Positions 26,501 through 34,894 of a stretch of 64,000 nt of DNA are shown here, piece by piece. The notes under the pieces were generated by a model. The model made no database searches and had not been told where the DNA came from. It saw nothing but the letters and a program-made list of their open reading frames with translations. Source of the DNA: Paucibacter sp. Y2R2-4 (GTDB taxonomy: Bacteria; Pseudomonadota; Gammaproteobacteria; Burkholderiales; Burkholderiaceae_C). Every line of letters starts with the position of its first letter. Positions within the stretch are counted from its first letter, which is position 1. The DNA lies in contig NZ_JAJIRO010000001.1 of NCBI RefSeq assembly GCF_025717535.1, forward strand, positions 620,001-684,000, read 5' to 3'. The position numbers and the translations under genes were made by a program.

Positions 26501-28386
26501 AGTTCACCGTCGTCGGCGTGGGCGATATGAGCGGCGATGTGTTCGGCAACGGCATGCTGCTGTCGCCCCATATCCGTTTGCTGGCGGCTTTTGACCACCG
26601 CCATGTCTTCATCGACCCGAACCCGATTGCGGCCACCTCCTTTGCCGAGCGCGAGCGTTTGTTCAAGCTGCCCCGCTCGGCCTGGACCGACTACGACGCC
26701 TCGCTGATCTCGGATGGTGGCGGCGTTTGGGCGCGCTCAGAAAAATCGATTCCGATCTCGCCGCAAGCGCAAAAGGCCTTGGGCATCACCGCCGATCGGC
26801 TGCCGCCAAATGAGTTGCTCAGCGCCATTCTGAAGGCGCCGGTTGATCTGCTTTACAACGGCGGCATTGGCACCTACATCAAGTCCGGCAGCGAGGTGCA
26901 TGCCGATGTGGGCGACCGCGCCAACGACGCCTTACGCATCAATGGTGCGGAGCTGCGCTGCAAGGTGGTCGCCGAAGGCGGCAACCTGGGCTGCACCCAA
27001 CGCGGCCGGGTGGAAGCCGCGCTGCACGGGGTGCGCATCAACACCGATGCCATCGACAACTCCGCCGGTGTCGACACCTCCGACCATGAGGTCAATATCA
27101 AGATCCTCTTGGGCTTGGCCATGGGCGACGGCGAGATGACGCTGAAGCAGCGCAACACTTTGCTGCCGCAGATGACCGACGAGGTCGCCGCGCTGGTGCT
27201 GCGTGACAACTACTTCCAGACCCAGGCCCTGTCGATCGCCGGCCGCCAAGGCGTGGCCTTGATCGACCAGCAAGCGCGCTTCATCCGCTTCTTGGAAAAG
27301 CTTGGCCTCTTGAACCGGGCCATCGAGTTCTTGCCCAGCGATGAAGAAATCCAGCAACGCAAGGCGCGCGGCGTGGGCCTGACCGGGCCTGAGATGGCGG
27401 TGCTGCTGGCCTATAGCAAGATGTGGCTGTCAGATGAGCTGATGGCGTCGGACCTGCCCGAAGACGGCTGGATTGGCACCGCGGTGGAGCGTTACTTCCC
27501 CGGATTGCTGCGCGAGAAGTTCGCCGGCTACATCCCACGCCACCCGCTGAAGCGCGAGATCATCGTCACCCATGTGCTCAACAGCATGTTGAACAGGGTG
27601 GGCTCAACCTTTGTGCACCGCCTCAGCGAAACCTGCGGCGCCAAGCCGGCGCAGATCGTGCGGGCTTATCTGGCCACCCGGGAAGTGTTTGGTTATGTGC
27701 CGATGTGGCTGAAGATCGAGGCCTTGGACAACAAGGTGCCCGATGCAGTGCAAGCCGAGATGATCAATGATCTGGGCCGCCTGGGCAGCCACGCCACCAT
27801 CTGGTTCTTGCGCTCGCGGCGCCTGAACGAACCGATGGAGGCGCTGTTCAAACGCTTTGCGCCCGCAGTGGCAACCCTGCGCGGCCGCCTGGTGGCCGAC
27901 CAAGCCATGTCGGCGCGCGCCGAAGCCTGGATTGCCGCCGGCGTGCCGGCCGAGATTGCGCAAGAAGTGGTCAGTGCTGACTCGCTGTTTGCGGCCCTGG
28001 ACATTGCCGAGATCGCCGACGCCACCCAGCAATCGCTGGAGGTGGTTTGCGAGGTGCATGCCAGCCTGGGTCAACGCCTGGGCCTGGAGCGCCTGCGTCA
28101 GCAAATCGAAGCCTTGCCGGCCGGCAGCTATTGGCAGACCCAGGCCAAAGCCGCGCTGGGCGATGATCTCTCGGGCTTGCAGCGCTCGATTGCGCTTGAT
28201 GTGCTGGGCAACGGGTCCAACGCTGAGGCGCAGGCTGATGCAAGCGCCATGCTGGCCGACTGGGACCAACGCAACCACGATGCGTTGGAGCGCGCGCAAA
28301 AGCTGCTCGCCGAACTGAGCGAGGCCCAGGGCGTGGATCTGGCCATGCTCTCGGTGGCGCTGCGCGAGTTGCGCAACCTGGCCTAA
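23542..28386 (+). CDS. gdhB: NAD-specific glutamate dehydrogenase, large (GDH-180) class
   Basis: Oxidatively deaminates glutamate to 2-oxoglutarate with NAD. At 1,614 residues it matches the large GDH class, which has a long N-terminal regulatory region with ACT-like modules, a central catalytic core and a helical C-terminus. The core shows the glutamate-binding lysine in PVGSKGGFVLKK (about 853-864) and the NAD site VGVGDMSGDVFGNGML (about 991). AAGGAGA lies just before the ATG at 23542, which is therefore preferred to the ATG seven codons earlier. It is a single gene, with a 172-base gap before DUF3422. The enzyme class is normally allosterically regulated by amino acids. Confidence 0.95.
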   Translation: MTDPLNALQRERIDAVMALAATRQQAPEQRALVENFGREYFRRVDAEDLLSRSPEDLLGALLSHLQFGAKRQPGQTLVRVLSPSVADNGWASRHSVIDIVNDDMPFLVDTTTIEINRQGLTLHLIVHPIFAVERDEAGQLKAIGPRSEGAEAANVKRESWMHIEVDRIIDAQQRAELLAGIERVLGDVRAAVQDWQPMVGQLRAAIAEMEKAPASLNPAEVQESLAFLQWLADDHMTLLGYRAHELIVDKGADALRLLPGSGLGLLRETEQEKLSASFSALPENARALARAPSPILVITKANTRSTVHRAGYTDYVGVKRYNAAGEVIGEHRFIGLFTSTAYSARVSETPLLRQRVDAITQRAGLPPGGHLAKALQHILETYPRDDLYQISNDELFETSLGILALGERQRLRLFVCRDPFDRFFSCLVYVPREAYSTDMRIKFQAILMQVFSGSSAEFDVQLSDAVLARIHFTVRTTPGQVPVFDRKDVEAKLTAAARRWDDDLRDALIDAEGEARGLELFKRWSAGFPAGYRERISARAAVPDVVKLASLSPESPLALALYRPLGAEPGTLGFKVYRMGGAVVLSDSLPMLEHMGVRVLGEHNHRIADASNAGAAVSLHDFELQASVSDEIEPEALARLFEDTFARVFNGEVENDDFNRLVLRAGLSNDEIVVLRAYAKYLRQIGFALSQSAIEATLAAHPRIARMLVTLFKLRFDPQAHDELGANAQVNGIERALEKVSNLQEDRVLRQLLALIQCTLRTNFWRTGVGHSGAAGPRRQFLSFKLDSRKVPGLPEPRPLYEIFVYSPRFEGIHLRGGKVARGGLRWSDRPEDFRTEVLGLVKAQMVKNTVIVPVGSKGGFVLKKAPPASDRDAFMKEGISCYQDYLRALLDLTDNYAGSQVVAPPQVIRKDEDDPYLVVAADKGTATFSDYANAVSAEYGHWLGDAFASGGSVGYDHKAMGITARGAWESVKRHFRELGVDTQSQEFTVVGVGDMSGDVFGNGMLLSPHIRLLAAFDHRHVFIDPNPIAATSFAERERLFKLPRSAWTDYDASLISDGGGVWARSEKSIPISPQAQKALGITADRLPPNELLSAILKAPVDLLYNGGIGTYIKSGSEVHADVGDRANDALRINGAELRCKVVAEGGNLGCTQRGRVEAALHGVRINTDAIDNSAGVDTSDHEVNIKILLGLAMGDGEMTLKQRNTLLPQMTDEVAALVLRDNYFQTQALSIAGRQGVALIDQQARFIRFLEKLGLLNRAIEFLPSDEEIQQRKARGVGLTGPEMAVLLAYSKMWLSDELMASDLPEDGWIGTAVERYFPGLLREKFAGYIPRHPLKREIIVTHVLNSMLNRVGSTFVHRLSETCGAKPAQIVRAYLATREVFGYVPMWLKIEALDNKVPDAVQAEMINDLGRLGSHATIWFLRSRRLNEPMEALFKRFAPAVATLRGRLVADQAMSARAEAWIAAGVPAEIAQEVVSADSLFAALDIAEIADATQQSLEVVCEVHASLGQRLGLERLRQQIEALPAGSYWQTQAKAALGDDLSGLQRSIALDVLGNGSNAEAQADASAMLADWDQRNHDALERAQKLLAELSEAQGVDLAMLSVALRELRNLA

Positions 28387-28447
28387 ACTGGGCCCCAGGG
28401 GCTTGCTGCGTTCACCCAAGACACAGCAAGCTCGGCGAATTGGCTTT

Positions 28448-28474
28448 GTGCGCCGGCATCACCTGCCGGCGCAC
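28448..28474. other. Long perfect hairpin downstream of gdhB
   Basis: GTGCGCCGGCA (28448-28458) and TGCCGGCGCAC (28464-28474) form an 11-pair stem with a five-base loop. No T-run follows. It could end gdhB transcription with other factors or act as an RNA element before the DUF3422 gene. Confidence 0.4.
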
Positions 28475-28559
28475 CCATGTTTGCGACAAGGCGAATCAAG
28501 AAACTCGCGCCGCCCGCCGGTAGTTTTCTCCCTCGGTCCCCACATGAAGCCGCTTCGCC

Positions 28560-29939
28560 ATGTCCACTCAAGCTCCCTCGCCTGCTTTACCGCACAAGCC
28601 CCCACTCGCTGAGCCCGGGGTCTTGCCACCCGACGACGCCCTGCGTCTGATCCTTCACGACGAAGTTCACGCCCGCCCCTCCGCGCGGATCCGCTTGCCG
28701 GCCTTGGTCATCACGGTGGCCCTGCTCAATGAAGGCGTGAGCCGCGAGCAGGAATGCGAACACCTGCGGCGCCTGCCTGGCCAGGAGGGTTTGCAATTGG
28801 GCGAGATGCAAGGCAATTTCTTGCGCCTGCGCGGTGAAGGCCATACCGTCAAATGGGAGCGACACGGCGAATTCACCCGTTATGCCATCGTCCAAGCGCT
28901 GCCCGAACACGCCAAACTCGGCGCGACCGAGCCCGAGCTACTCAGCGGTATGGCCGTGGCCTCAGACTGGCTGCGCACCCTGCCCGGTCGCACGGTGGCC
29001 GCCGTCGAGCTCGTCATGCTGGAGCACGACATCAAGCCACCGGAAGCCGCGCTCGCACTGGCCCAGCAATGGTTTGGTGGCCGCACGGTGCTGGGTTCGA
29101 TGATGGGCAATTCGGAAGAAACGCCGGGTCTGGGCCACTCCATGGTGGTGAGCAATTTCCGGCTGCGGCCCAGCGGCTTTGAGCGTATGTTGGTCTTGGC
29201 CCCCAAGGGCACCAGCCCGACCCGAGCCGGCCGCATCTCGCAGCGACTGCTGGAGTTGGAGATCTACCGCCTGATGGCCTTGCGTGGCCTGCCTGTGGCC
29301 AAGGAGTTGGCGCCCGTGCTGGCGCAGGCCGAGGCCGAGCTGGCCGAGGTGACGCTGAAGCTGGAAGCCAGGCTCGCCTCTGAGGGCGACCTGCTGGACA
29401 CCCTCATCCATGTGGCGGCGCGCGTGGAGCGCGCCACGGCCGAGCATGCCTATCGTTTCGCGGCCACCGAGGCTTATGCCAACTTGGTGCGCCAGCGCAT
29501 CATCGAACTGCGCGAAAAGCCCATTCCCGGAACCCAAACCTTGGGCGAATTCATGCAGCGAAGGCTCTCACCCGCGATCGCCACCGTGGCGGCGACCAGC
29601 CAGCGGCTGGCCTCCTTGTCGCAGCGGATTGAGCGGGTCAGCGCCTTGCTGCGCACCCGGGTGGACATTGCCACCGAACACCAAAACCAGCAGTTGCTGG
29701 CCAAGTTGACGCGCGGCCAAGACCTGCAACTGACTTTGCAGACCACGGTGGAAGGCTTGTCAATTGCGGCGATTTCCTACTATGTGGTCAGTCTCTTGCT
29801 CTATGTCGCCAAGGCCTTGAAATCAGCCGGGCTACCGATCAATCCCGAGTTCTGCGCCGGCGCCTTGATGCCGGCCGTGCTCTGGATGGTCTGGCGCACC
29901 AGCCGGCGCATCCACGCCAAGGTACAGCAAAGCAGCTGA
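28560..29939 (+). CDS. DUF3422 family membrane protein
   Basis: A 459-residue protein of the DUF3422 family, unknown function. The N-terminal segment DALRLILHDEVHARPSARIR is the family signature. A helical region (about 240-390) precedes two membrane segments near the C-terminus (about 400-420, SIAAISYYVVSLLLYVAKAL, and about 430-448). The topology suggests a large cytoplasmic domain anchored at its C-terminal end. A resemblance to CorA-like metal transport proteins is possible but not shown. It lies alone downstream of gdhB. Confidence 0.8.
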   Translation: MSTQAPSPALPHKPPLAEPGVLPPDDALRLILHDEVHARPSARIRLPALVITVALLNEGVSREQECEHLRRLPGQEGLQLGEMQGNFLRLRGEGHTVKWERHGEFTRYAIVQALPEHAKLGATEPELLSGMAVASDWLRTLPGRTVAAVELVMLEHDIKPPEAALALAQQWFGGRTVLGSMMGNSEETPGLGHSMVVSNFRLRPSGFERMLVLAPKGTSPTRAGRISQRLLELEIYRLMALRGLPVAKELAPVLAQAEAELAEVTLKLEARLASEGDLLDTLIHVAARVERATAEHAYRFAATEAYANLVRQRIIELREKPIPGTQTLGEFMQRRLSPAIATVAATSQRLASLSQRIERVSALLRTRVDIATEHQNQQLLAKLTRGQDLQLTLQTTVEGLSIAAISYYVVSLLLYVAKALKSAGLPINPEFCAGALMPAVLWMVWRTSRRIHAKVQQSS

Positions 29940-29986
29940 GGCAGCTGAGTGACTCAAGTGCAAACTGAGTGACTCCGACTCGAGAC

Positions 29987-30511
29987 CTAGCCGCGTGCCG
30001 GATGTGAGGCGCTGCGCCGCCGCAGCGCCCAGGTCAGCACAGGTGCACGGTGGCGCAGCCAAGCGCCGCTTGGCGACGCTGCGGAAGCTATTGCAGCTGT
30101 CGCCTCGTCTACCGCAGGGCTCATGCATGCACCCGACTCGCCGGCCAAGCCTTGCAAGGCTTGCTGCATCTGGGTCAGAGCCGAACGTGTGGCCTGCAGC
30201 TGTGCTTTTTGACGCTGCAGCACCGGCACCGCAGCTTCGGGGAAGGCTGCGATATCGGCCTCAAAACGAAGCAACCAACGCTCAAGCAGCACCAGCAAAA
30301 AGTCCATCTCCTGCTGTGCTGCCGGATGGCCGCATTCAAAGCTTTGCAAACAATGGTTCAACAGTTGGCCAATCGGCACACCGTCGAGCGCGGCGGCTTG
30401 CTCCGCCCCCGAATGGACCCACCAATCGCGCAGCTGTTGCGCCGTGGACAAGGCGGGCGCTTGCAAAGGACCGGAAAAAGCAGTGTTCGATGCTTGCGAC
30501 GGTGTTTCCAT
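29987..30511 (-). CDS. Hypothetical helical protein
   Basis: A 174-residue protein I do not recognise. The ATG at 30511 has AGGAG four to five bases upstream, which makes this a convincing gene start. The sequence is mostly alpha-helical (QQEMDFLLVLLERWLLRFEADI; VLQRQKAQLQATRSALTQMQ), with an Ala/Ser-rich tail ending in arginines (WALRRRSASHP). No signal peptide or membrane segment. It is convergent with the DUF3422 gene and divergent from the gene at 30873. Confidence 0.6.
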   Translation of the reverse strand: METPSQASNTAFSGPLQAPALSTAQQLRDWWVHSGAEQAAALDGVPIGQLLNHCLQSFECGHPAAQQEMDFLLVLLERWLLRFEADIAAFPEAAVPVLQRQKAQLQATRSALTQMQQALQGLAGESGACMSPAVDEATAAIASAASPSGAWLRHRAPVLTWALRRRSASHPARG

Positions 30512-30638
30512 AAAACTCCTCACGGGCCAAGCTCAATCAATAAACGGCTTGACCGAATGGCAGCGCAGTGTAGGAGCCCGCCTCGCTTTTGTGATCAATT
30601 CACATCAAACTTTTCTGCTTTTTGGGGAGGAGGCCACG

Positions 30639-30719
30639 CTGAACGAACTCCTGCCGAAAACCCTAGGCCTCACCCTGCCCCTCGTCTGGATCGCCTCAGG
30701 TTTTTACGCCTTGAACTGA
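30639..30719 (+). CDS. Possible 26-residue membrane peptide with CTG start
   Basis: GGGGAGGAGG (about 30624-30633) is followed five bases later by CTG and 26 codons: LNELLPKTLGLTLPLVWIAS, then GFYALN and TGA. The central part is hydrophobic enough for one membrane span. The strong ribosome site is the only positive evidence; a CTG start is rare, and the match could be chance. Confidence 0.25.
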   Translation: MNELLPKTLGLTLPLVWIASGFYALN

Positions 30720-30760
30720 GCAAAACGCCGATCACTTTGACTCAAAACAATTCATATCGA

Positions 30761-30790
30761 TTGACAGCGCGGCCAGGCGGTCGATAGCAT
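30761..30790 (+). promoter_or_regulatory. Sigma-70-like promoter
   Basis: TTGACA (30761-30766, perfect -35) and TAGCAT (30785-30790) are 18 bases apart; ATAGCA with 17-base spacing also fits. It points at the gene starting at 30873. Confidence 0.55.
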
Positions 30791-30872
30791 CAACCCCCTG
30801 GCTTTCAGGCTGCCTGCTGTTGATGCGCTTGGCCTCAATAGCTCGCGGGACTGGGCCTCAGGGGAGAAGCAC

Positions 30873-31574
30873 ATGCCATCGATGCAGCAAGAACACGGCC
30901 CACGTACGGCCATTTCTGCCGGTCCGCAACGAGTCGCACCCAGCTTGGCCAAGGGCTTGCAAGAGGAGCTGACCAAGGCCCTGTCGCTGGCGCTGAGTCA
31001 GCTTGAGTTGTTGGGTCGCCCTGGCTCCAAGCGCGGGCGCCTTGCACAGCGCAAAGCCCAGGAGTTCGTCGAATCGGCACTGGAAACTTCGCAGCTGCTG
31101 TTGGCCGATATGCATCGCGCTCCGGAACCCAGCAAAGCCGACTTACGAGACGCGGCCTCGTCGGCGGACTCCAATCACGAACTATTGCTGAACTTGCGCC
31201 GGCAAATGGCGATCAGCACCCACCCCAAAGTCCAATCCTTGCCGGTCTTGCACCAGGGCCCCTTGCCGGAATTGCCGCGCATCGTGGCGCGCACTTTGAC
31301 CGAGGTGACCCTGCATTTGCTGGGCGGCTGTCCGGATGCTTTGTCAGGTCTCAGGATCAGCACCCTGGCGCATGGGCTGAGCCTGCAATTGCTGTGCAAA
31401 CCGATGGCAGAGCGAGAATCGGCAGCCGTCCGCTTGCGGCTTGAAGGAGAACTCGCAGGCGGGGCCGCCACTCGACTGGCCTTGGTGGGTGCCGGCATCG
31501 GCCCAAGCCAAGCTCAGCACACCGATGTCTTGATCAGCATTGTGTGGCCGGCGCAGGCCGACGATACGCACTGA
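30873..31574 (+). CDS. Hypothetical protein resembling a degenerate histidine kinase core
   Basis: A 233-residue soluble protein. Residues about 22-45 (APSLAKGLQEELTKALSLAL) resemble the dimerisation helix of NarX/DegS-type kinases, where a histidine would stand at the first Gln of QEEL. Residues about 130-155 (LPELPRIVARTLTEVTLHLL) resemble the N-box region that normally reads RIxQEALTNxxKHA, but the asparagine and histidine are replaced. The end (ISIVWP) is like the last strand of the ATPase fold. If this reading is right, the protein lacks both the phospho-acceptor and ATP-binding residues. No signal peptide or sensor domain is present. The resemblance is by eye only. Confidence 0.5.
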   Translation: MPSMQQEHGPRTAISAGPQRVAPSLAKGLQEELTKALSLALSQLELLGRPGSKRGRLAQRKAQEFVESALETSQLLLADMHRAPEPSKADLRDAASSADSNHELLLNLRRQMAISTHPKVQSLPVLHQGPLPELPRIVARTLTEVTLHLLGGCPDALSGLRISTLAHGLSLQLLCKPMAERESAAVRLRLEGELAGGAATRLALVGAGIGPSQAQHTDVLISIVWPAQADDTH

Positions 31575-31658
31575 GACCGGCAGCACTGGAGCAATACTCA
31601 AGGGACACGAGGCAGACGCCGCGCCCCTTTTGCGCTATCGCCCTGCGGCACTCTGCAT

Positions 31659-32381
31659 TCAAGCGTCTTTGCGCAGGCCCGGCGCCAAAGCCAGATCCTC
31701 AAGGTCCAAACCCTGTTGCAGCAGCAGCTTCTCGAGTGCAGGCAACAAGGGGCCCAGACGCTCATCCACCGCATCGCGAACCGTGTCCACCAAGACCTGG
31801 GTTTGGCGCTCGATTTCGATATTCAATGATGCGCCAACGGCTTTGTCGCCAAAGGTGGTCATGCGCAGCGTCTCGGGGATCAGCCAGACCTCAAACCAGC
31901 CTGAGCCCCCCGGCTCACGGCCGGCTTCAGCCACCGTCAAACTGGCGCCATTGATGGCGATATAGCCCTTGGCAAAGATGTAGCGCATCCACGGCGCAGG
32001 CACGCCAATGCGCAGCACATGGTTGTTCTCTGGCTGACGGATGGACAGCAGTTGCGCTTTGAAATCCACGTGGCCAGACAAGGGGTGACCGCCGATCTCC
32101 GCCCCATCGCGCGCCGCGCGCTCGACGTTGATGCGGCTGCCCAAGCTCAGCGCCCCCAAGGTGGTCAGGTTCAGGCTTTGCTGCATCACATCAAAGTCTG
32201 CGCGCTCAGCTTCCACTTCAAGGCGGGTCACAGTCAGGCAGACGCCGTCACTGGCCACACTGGCACCGATTTCTAGGCCAGCACAAAAGCCCGGCGGGAA
32301 CTGCAAAGTGAAACTGCGAAGGCCGGGCCGGTCGGAGATGGCGGCCACTGTGGCCACGCCTTGAACAATGCCTGTGAACAT
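31659..32381 (-). CDS. ribE: Riboflavin synthase alpha subunit
   Basis: Dismutates two 6,7-dimethyl-8-ribityllumazine molecules to riboflavin. The N-terminal MFTGIVQG is diagnostic, and the two homologous lumazine-binding halves are visible, with ASVASDGVCLTVT and GHPLSGHVD in the first and INGASLTVAEAG in the second. At 240 residues it is slightly longer than the usual 200-220 because of a C-terminal extension (LGPLLPALEKLLLQQGLDLE). It stands alone, apart from other rib genes, and no FMN riboswitch is recognisable upstream. Confidence 0.93.
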   Translation of the reverse strand: MFTGIVQGVATVAAISDRPGLRSFTLQFPPGFCAGLEIGASVASDGVCLTVTRLEVEAERADFDVMQQSLNLTTLGALSLGSRINVERAARDGAEIGGHPLSGHVDFKAQLLSIRQPENNHVLRIGVPAPWMRYIFAKGYIAINGASLTVAEAGREPGGSGWFEVWLIPETLRMTTFGDKAVGASLNIEIERQTQVLVDTVRDAVDERLGPLLPALEKLLLQQGLDLEDLALAPGLRKDA

Positions 32382-32445
32382 GGAGCGCGAGCAAAAAAGA
32401 GAGCGAAGAAAAGTGCGCGGAGCTTAACAGTTGAGCTATTCCCAC

Positions 32446-32841
32446 TCAGGGAATGTGCTCTGCATCGGCGGGAGGCGTGACCCAAGCATGCTTGCGGTCC
32501 TCGTAGACGGAGACCCATGGGGCAGGAAAGCTCGGGTCCGCAAAGGCCCCGACGGGGATGGCCAGAAAGTCCGCCAGGCCTTCGAGCTCGTAATAGACGG
32601 TCGCGCCACACTGAGGACAAAAATGGAAGCGGATGCTGGAGCCCTCATCACCCACCCGCAGGTACTCGCGAGACTCGCCTGCCAGCGACACGTCTGCACG
32701 ATGAAACCTGGCCTGTTGGCCGAAGACACTGCCTGTTCTGCGCTGGCAAGCCAAGCAGTGGCAAATTGAAATCCGAACCGGTTCACCGACGACCATCGCC
32801 GTGAGCTGACCGCAACTGCAGGACGCGAAACGCTGAGTCAT
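32446..32841 (-). CDS. GFA/CENP-V domain protein
   Basis: Small zinc protein of the glutathione-dependent formaldehyde-activating enzyme (GFA) fold, 131 residues. Zinc-binding cysteines are in the family pattern: Cys8 and Cys10 (CSCGQL), Cys27, Cys29 and Cys32 (CHCLACQRRTG), and Cys75 and Cys78 (CPQCG). Most members of this fold have no proven formaldehyde activity, so only the fold is assigned. It lies 24 bases from the ArsC/YffB-family gene on the same strand and may be co-transcribed with it. Confidence 0.88.
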   Translation of the reverse strand: MTQRFASCSCGQLTAMVVGEPVRISICHCLACQRRTGSVFGQQARFHRADVSLAGESREYLRVGDEGSSIRFHFCPQCGATVYYELEGLADFLAIPVGAFADPSFPAPWVSVYEDRKHAWVTPPADAEHIP

Positions 32842-32865
32842 GGGATGAGCCGCTGGCGATGATCT

Positions 32866-33219
32866 TCAGGCCAGATGTTCAGCAAAGGCCTCAGCCTTGA
32901 AGCCGACGCTGACTTTGCCGTCAGGCCACTCCACCACCGGGCGCTTGACCACGCTGACATGCTGAAGCAAAAGCGCTCGCGCGCTGGCGTCGTCGACGAC
33001 CGCCGCCTTGCTGGCATCGTCCAAGCCGCGCCAGGTGGTGCCTTTGCGGTTGACCAGGGTTTCCCAGCCCACGGCGTCGAGCCAGTGATCCAACCGGGCT
33101 TCAGGCACGCCTTGTTTCTTGAAGTCATGAAAGTCGAAGTCCACCCCCTGCTCGCTGAGCCAGGTGCGGGCTTTCTTGACCGTATCGCAATTGGGAATAC
33201 CGTAGACCGTGATTTTCAT
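32866..33219 (-). CDS. ArsC/Spx/YffB-family protein
   Basis: A 117-residue thioredoxin-fold protein of the arsenate-reductase-like YffB/Spx group. The N-terminus [20 protein letters not shown] has a single active-site Cys11 without the CxxC partner, and [14 protein letters not shown] is family-typical. Function is uncertain; YffB of enterobacteria may be a glutathione-dependent thiol reductase. The frame extends much further upstream, but those codons are antisense to aat. Its start lies only 24 bases from the divergent aat start. Confidence 0.88.
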   Translation of the reverse strand: MKITVYGIPNCDTVKKARTWLSEQGVDFDFHDFKKQGVPEARLDHWLDAVGWETLVNRKGTTWRGLDDASKAAVVDDASARALLLQHVSVVKRPVVEWPDGKVSVGFKAEAFAEHLA

Positions 33220-33243
33220 AAGCGTCACGCTACCATACTGCCA

Positions 33244-34098
33244 ATGATTCAATGGATCGACGACCCCAGGCAAGACTTCCCGCCCAGCGACAGCGCGCTG
33301 GGGCCAGACTCTGATGCGCCTGGGCTCCTGGCGGCTGGCGGTGACTTGCGCCCCGAGCGTCTGCGGGCTGCTTATTCGCGTGGCATTTTCCCGTGGTACG
33401 GGCCGCAACAGCCGCCGTTGTGGTGGGCGCCCGACCCTCGCATGGTGCTGCAAACCGCCAATTTCAAACTGGCGCGCTCGCTGCGCAAAACGGTGCAGCA
33501 TTTCATTCGAACACCGGGCTGCGAAATCCGTGTCGACAGCGCCTTGCCCGAAGTCTTGCGGGCATGTGCCGGCGCGCCGCGCGAGGGGCAATCAGGCACC
33601 TGGATACTGCCTGAGATGCAGGAGGCCTACTTGGCCTGGAACGCACAGCAGGGCTGCGTGCACAGCATCGAAACCTGGATCGACGGCGAGCTGGTCGGTG
33701 GGCTGTACGGCGTCAATCTGGGGCGCATGTTCTTTGGCGAGTCGATGTTCATGCGGCGCACCGATGCCTCCAAGATTGCACTGACCGCCCTGGTCTGCCT
33801 GTGCCGCCACCACGGCATCACCTGGATTGATTGCCAGCAAAACACCCGACACCTGGCGTCTCTGGGCGCTGCTGAGTTGCCACGGGCTGACTTTGAGGCG
33901 TATCTGCAAAGGGTGCTTGCACAGCCGGCACCGAGCAACTGGCAGTTTCATCCGGCGCTGTGGGCTTTGCGCGGCGAAGATATGAGACCTGAACTGACGC
34001 TTGAAGGCGAAGCCGCTGCGACGCATCAAGCCGCAGACACCGACAAAACCGCCAAGACCACTGATACGGCCGAAACCAATCGGCAAACCCTTCTCTGA
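33244..34098 (+). CDS. aat: Leucyl/phenylalanyl-tRNA-protein transferase
   Basis: Adds Leu or Phe to the N-terminus of proteins beginning with Lys or Arg, marking them for ClpAP (N-end rule). Family landmarks: [40 protein letters not shown], and the C-terminal [19 protein letters not shown]. The length is 284 residues, including a Thr/Ala-rich tail ([16 protein letters not shown]) beyond the usual end near residue 245. The next gene, bpt, begins two bases after the stop, so both N-end-rule transferases are made from one transcript. Confidence 0.95.
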   Translation: MIQWIDDPRQDFPPSDSALGPDSDAPGLLAAGGDLRPERLRAAYSRGIFPWYGPQQPPLWWAPDPRMVLQTANFKLARSLRKTVQHFIRTPGCEIRVDSALPEVLRACAGAPREGQSGTWILPEMQEAYLAWNAQQGCVHSIETWIDGELVGGLYGVNLGRMFFGESMFMRRTDASKIALTALVCLCRHHGITWIDCQQNTRHLASLGAAELPRADFEAYLQRVLAQPAPSNWQFHPALWALRGEDMRPELTLEGEAAATHQAADTDKTAKTTDTAETNRQTLL

Positions 34099-34100
34099 CC

Positions 34101-34844
34101 GTGACCTACCCCAAGGAACTTCCGCTGGCGCAACTGCAGTTTTACGCGACTGCGGCCTACCCCTGCAGCTATCTGCCTGATCGTAGGGCGCGCTCGCAAG
34201 TGGCCACGCCCAGCCATCTGATCCACGCCGACGCTTATTCCGGCTTGGTGGCGGCCGGCTTTCGGCGCAGCGGCCTGTTCACCTACCGGCCTTTTTGCGA
34301 AGGCTGCAAGGCCTGCGTGCCCATGCGCATCCCGGTGGCCGACTTTGCGCCTTCGCGCAGCCAGCGCAGGGCCTGGAAGCAGCATCAACACCTGCAAGCC
34401 AAGGTGATGCGGCTGGGTTTTAGCCAAGAGCATTACGAGCTGTATTTGCGCTACCAGACTGGCCGCCACTCAGGCGGCGGCATGGACCACGACAGCGTCG
34501 ATCAATACACCCAATTCCTGCTGCAAAGCCGCATCAATTCGCGCCTGGTGGAATTCCGCGAGCCCCAAGCCGATGGCAGCCTGGTCTTGAAGATGGTGTC
34601 GATTCTGGACATCCTCAACGATGGGCTTTCAGCCGTCTACACCTTCTATGAACCCGAGGAAGATGCAAGTTTCGGCACCTACAACGTCTTGTGGCAGATC
34701 CAGCAGACCCGCGATCTCAAGCTCAGCCATCTCTACCTCGGCTATTGGATCGCCGAAAGCCCCAAGATGGCCTACAAGACCAGCTTCCGCCCGTACCAAC
34801 TGTTGAAAGATGGCAGTTGGACTAGCCTGGACTCAGTGGCCTAG
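34101..34844 (+). CDS. bpt: Bacterial arginyl/leucyl-tRNA-protein transferase
   Basis: Transfers leucine from tRNA to proteins starting with Asp or Glu, feeding the ClpAPS N-end-rule pathway; related to eukaryotic ATE1. The 247-residue protein shows [20 protein letters not shown], the cysteine motif [14 protein letters not shown] near residue 65, and [20 protein letters not shown] followed by LYLGYWI near the end. Start is GTG at 34101, two bases after aat. The aat-bpt pair is a known arrangement in Proteobacteria. Confidence 0.95.
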   Translation: MTYPKELPLAQLQFYATAAYPCSYLPDRRARSQVATPSHLIHADAYSGLVAAGFRRSGLFTYRPFCEGCKACVPMRIPVADFAPSRSQRRAWKQHQHLQAKVMRLGFSQEHYELYLRYQTGRHSGGGMDHDSVDQYTQFLLQSRINSRLVEFREPQADGSLVLKMVSILDILNDGLSAVYTFYEPEEDASFGTYNVLWQIQQTRDLKLSHLYLGYWIAESPKMAYKTSFRPYQLLKDGSWTSLDSVA

Positions 34845-34894
34845 CGCCCATCCGAGCCGCTGATTTTTTACATGGCGCCACTCGCGCGCGGCAC

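Larger units (their letters stand above)
30512..30872. other. 361-base intergenic region
   Basis: Divergent spacer between two hypothetical genes. It contains a good sigma-70-like promoter facing right (30761-30790) and a small hydrophobic frame behind a strong SD (30639-30719), both listed separately. Nothing else is recognised. Confidence 0.5.
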
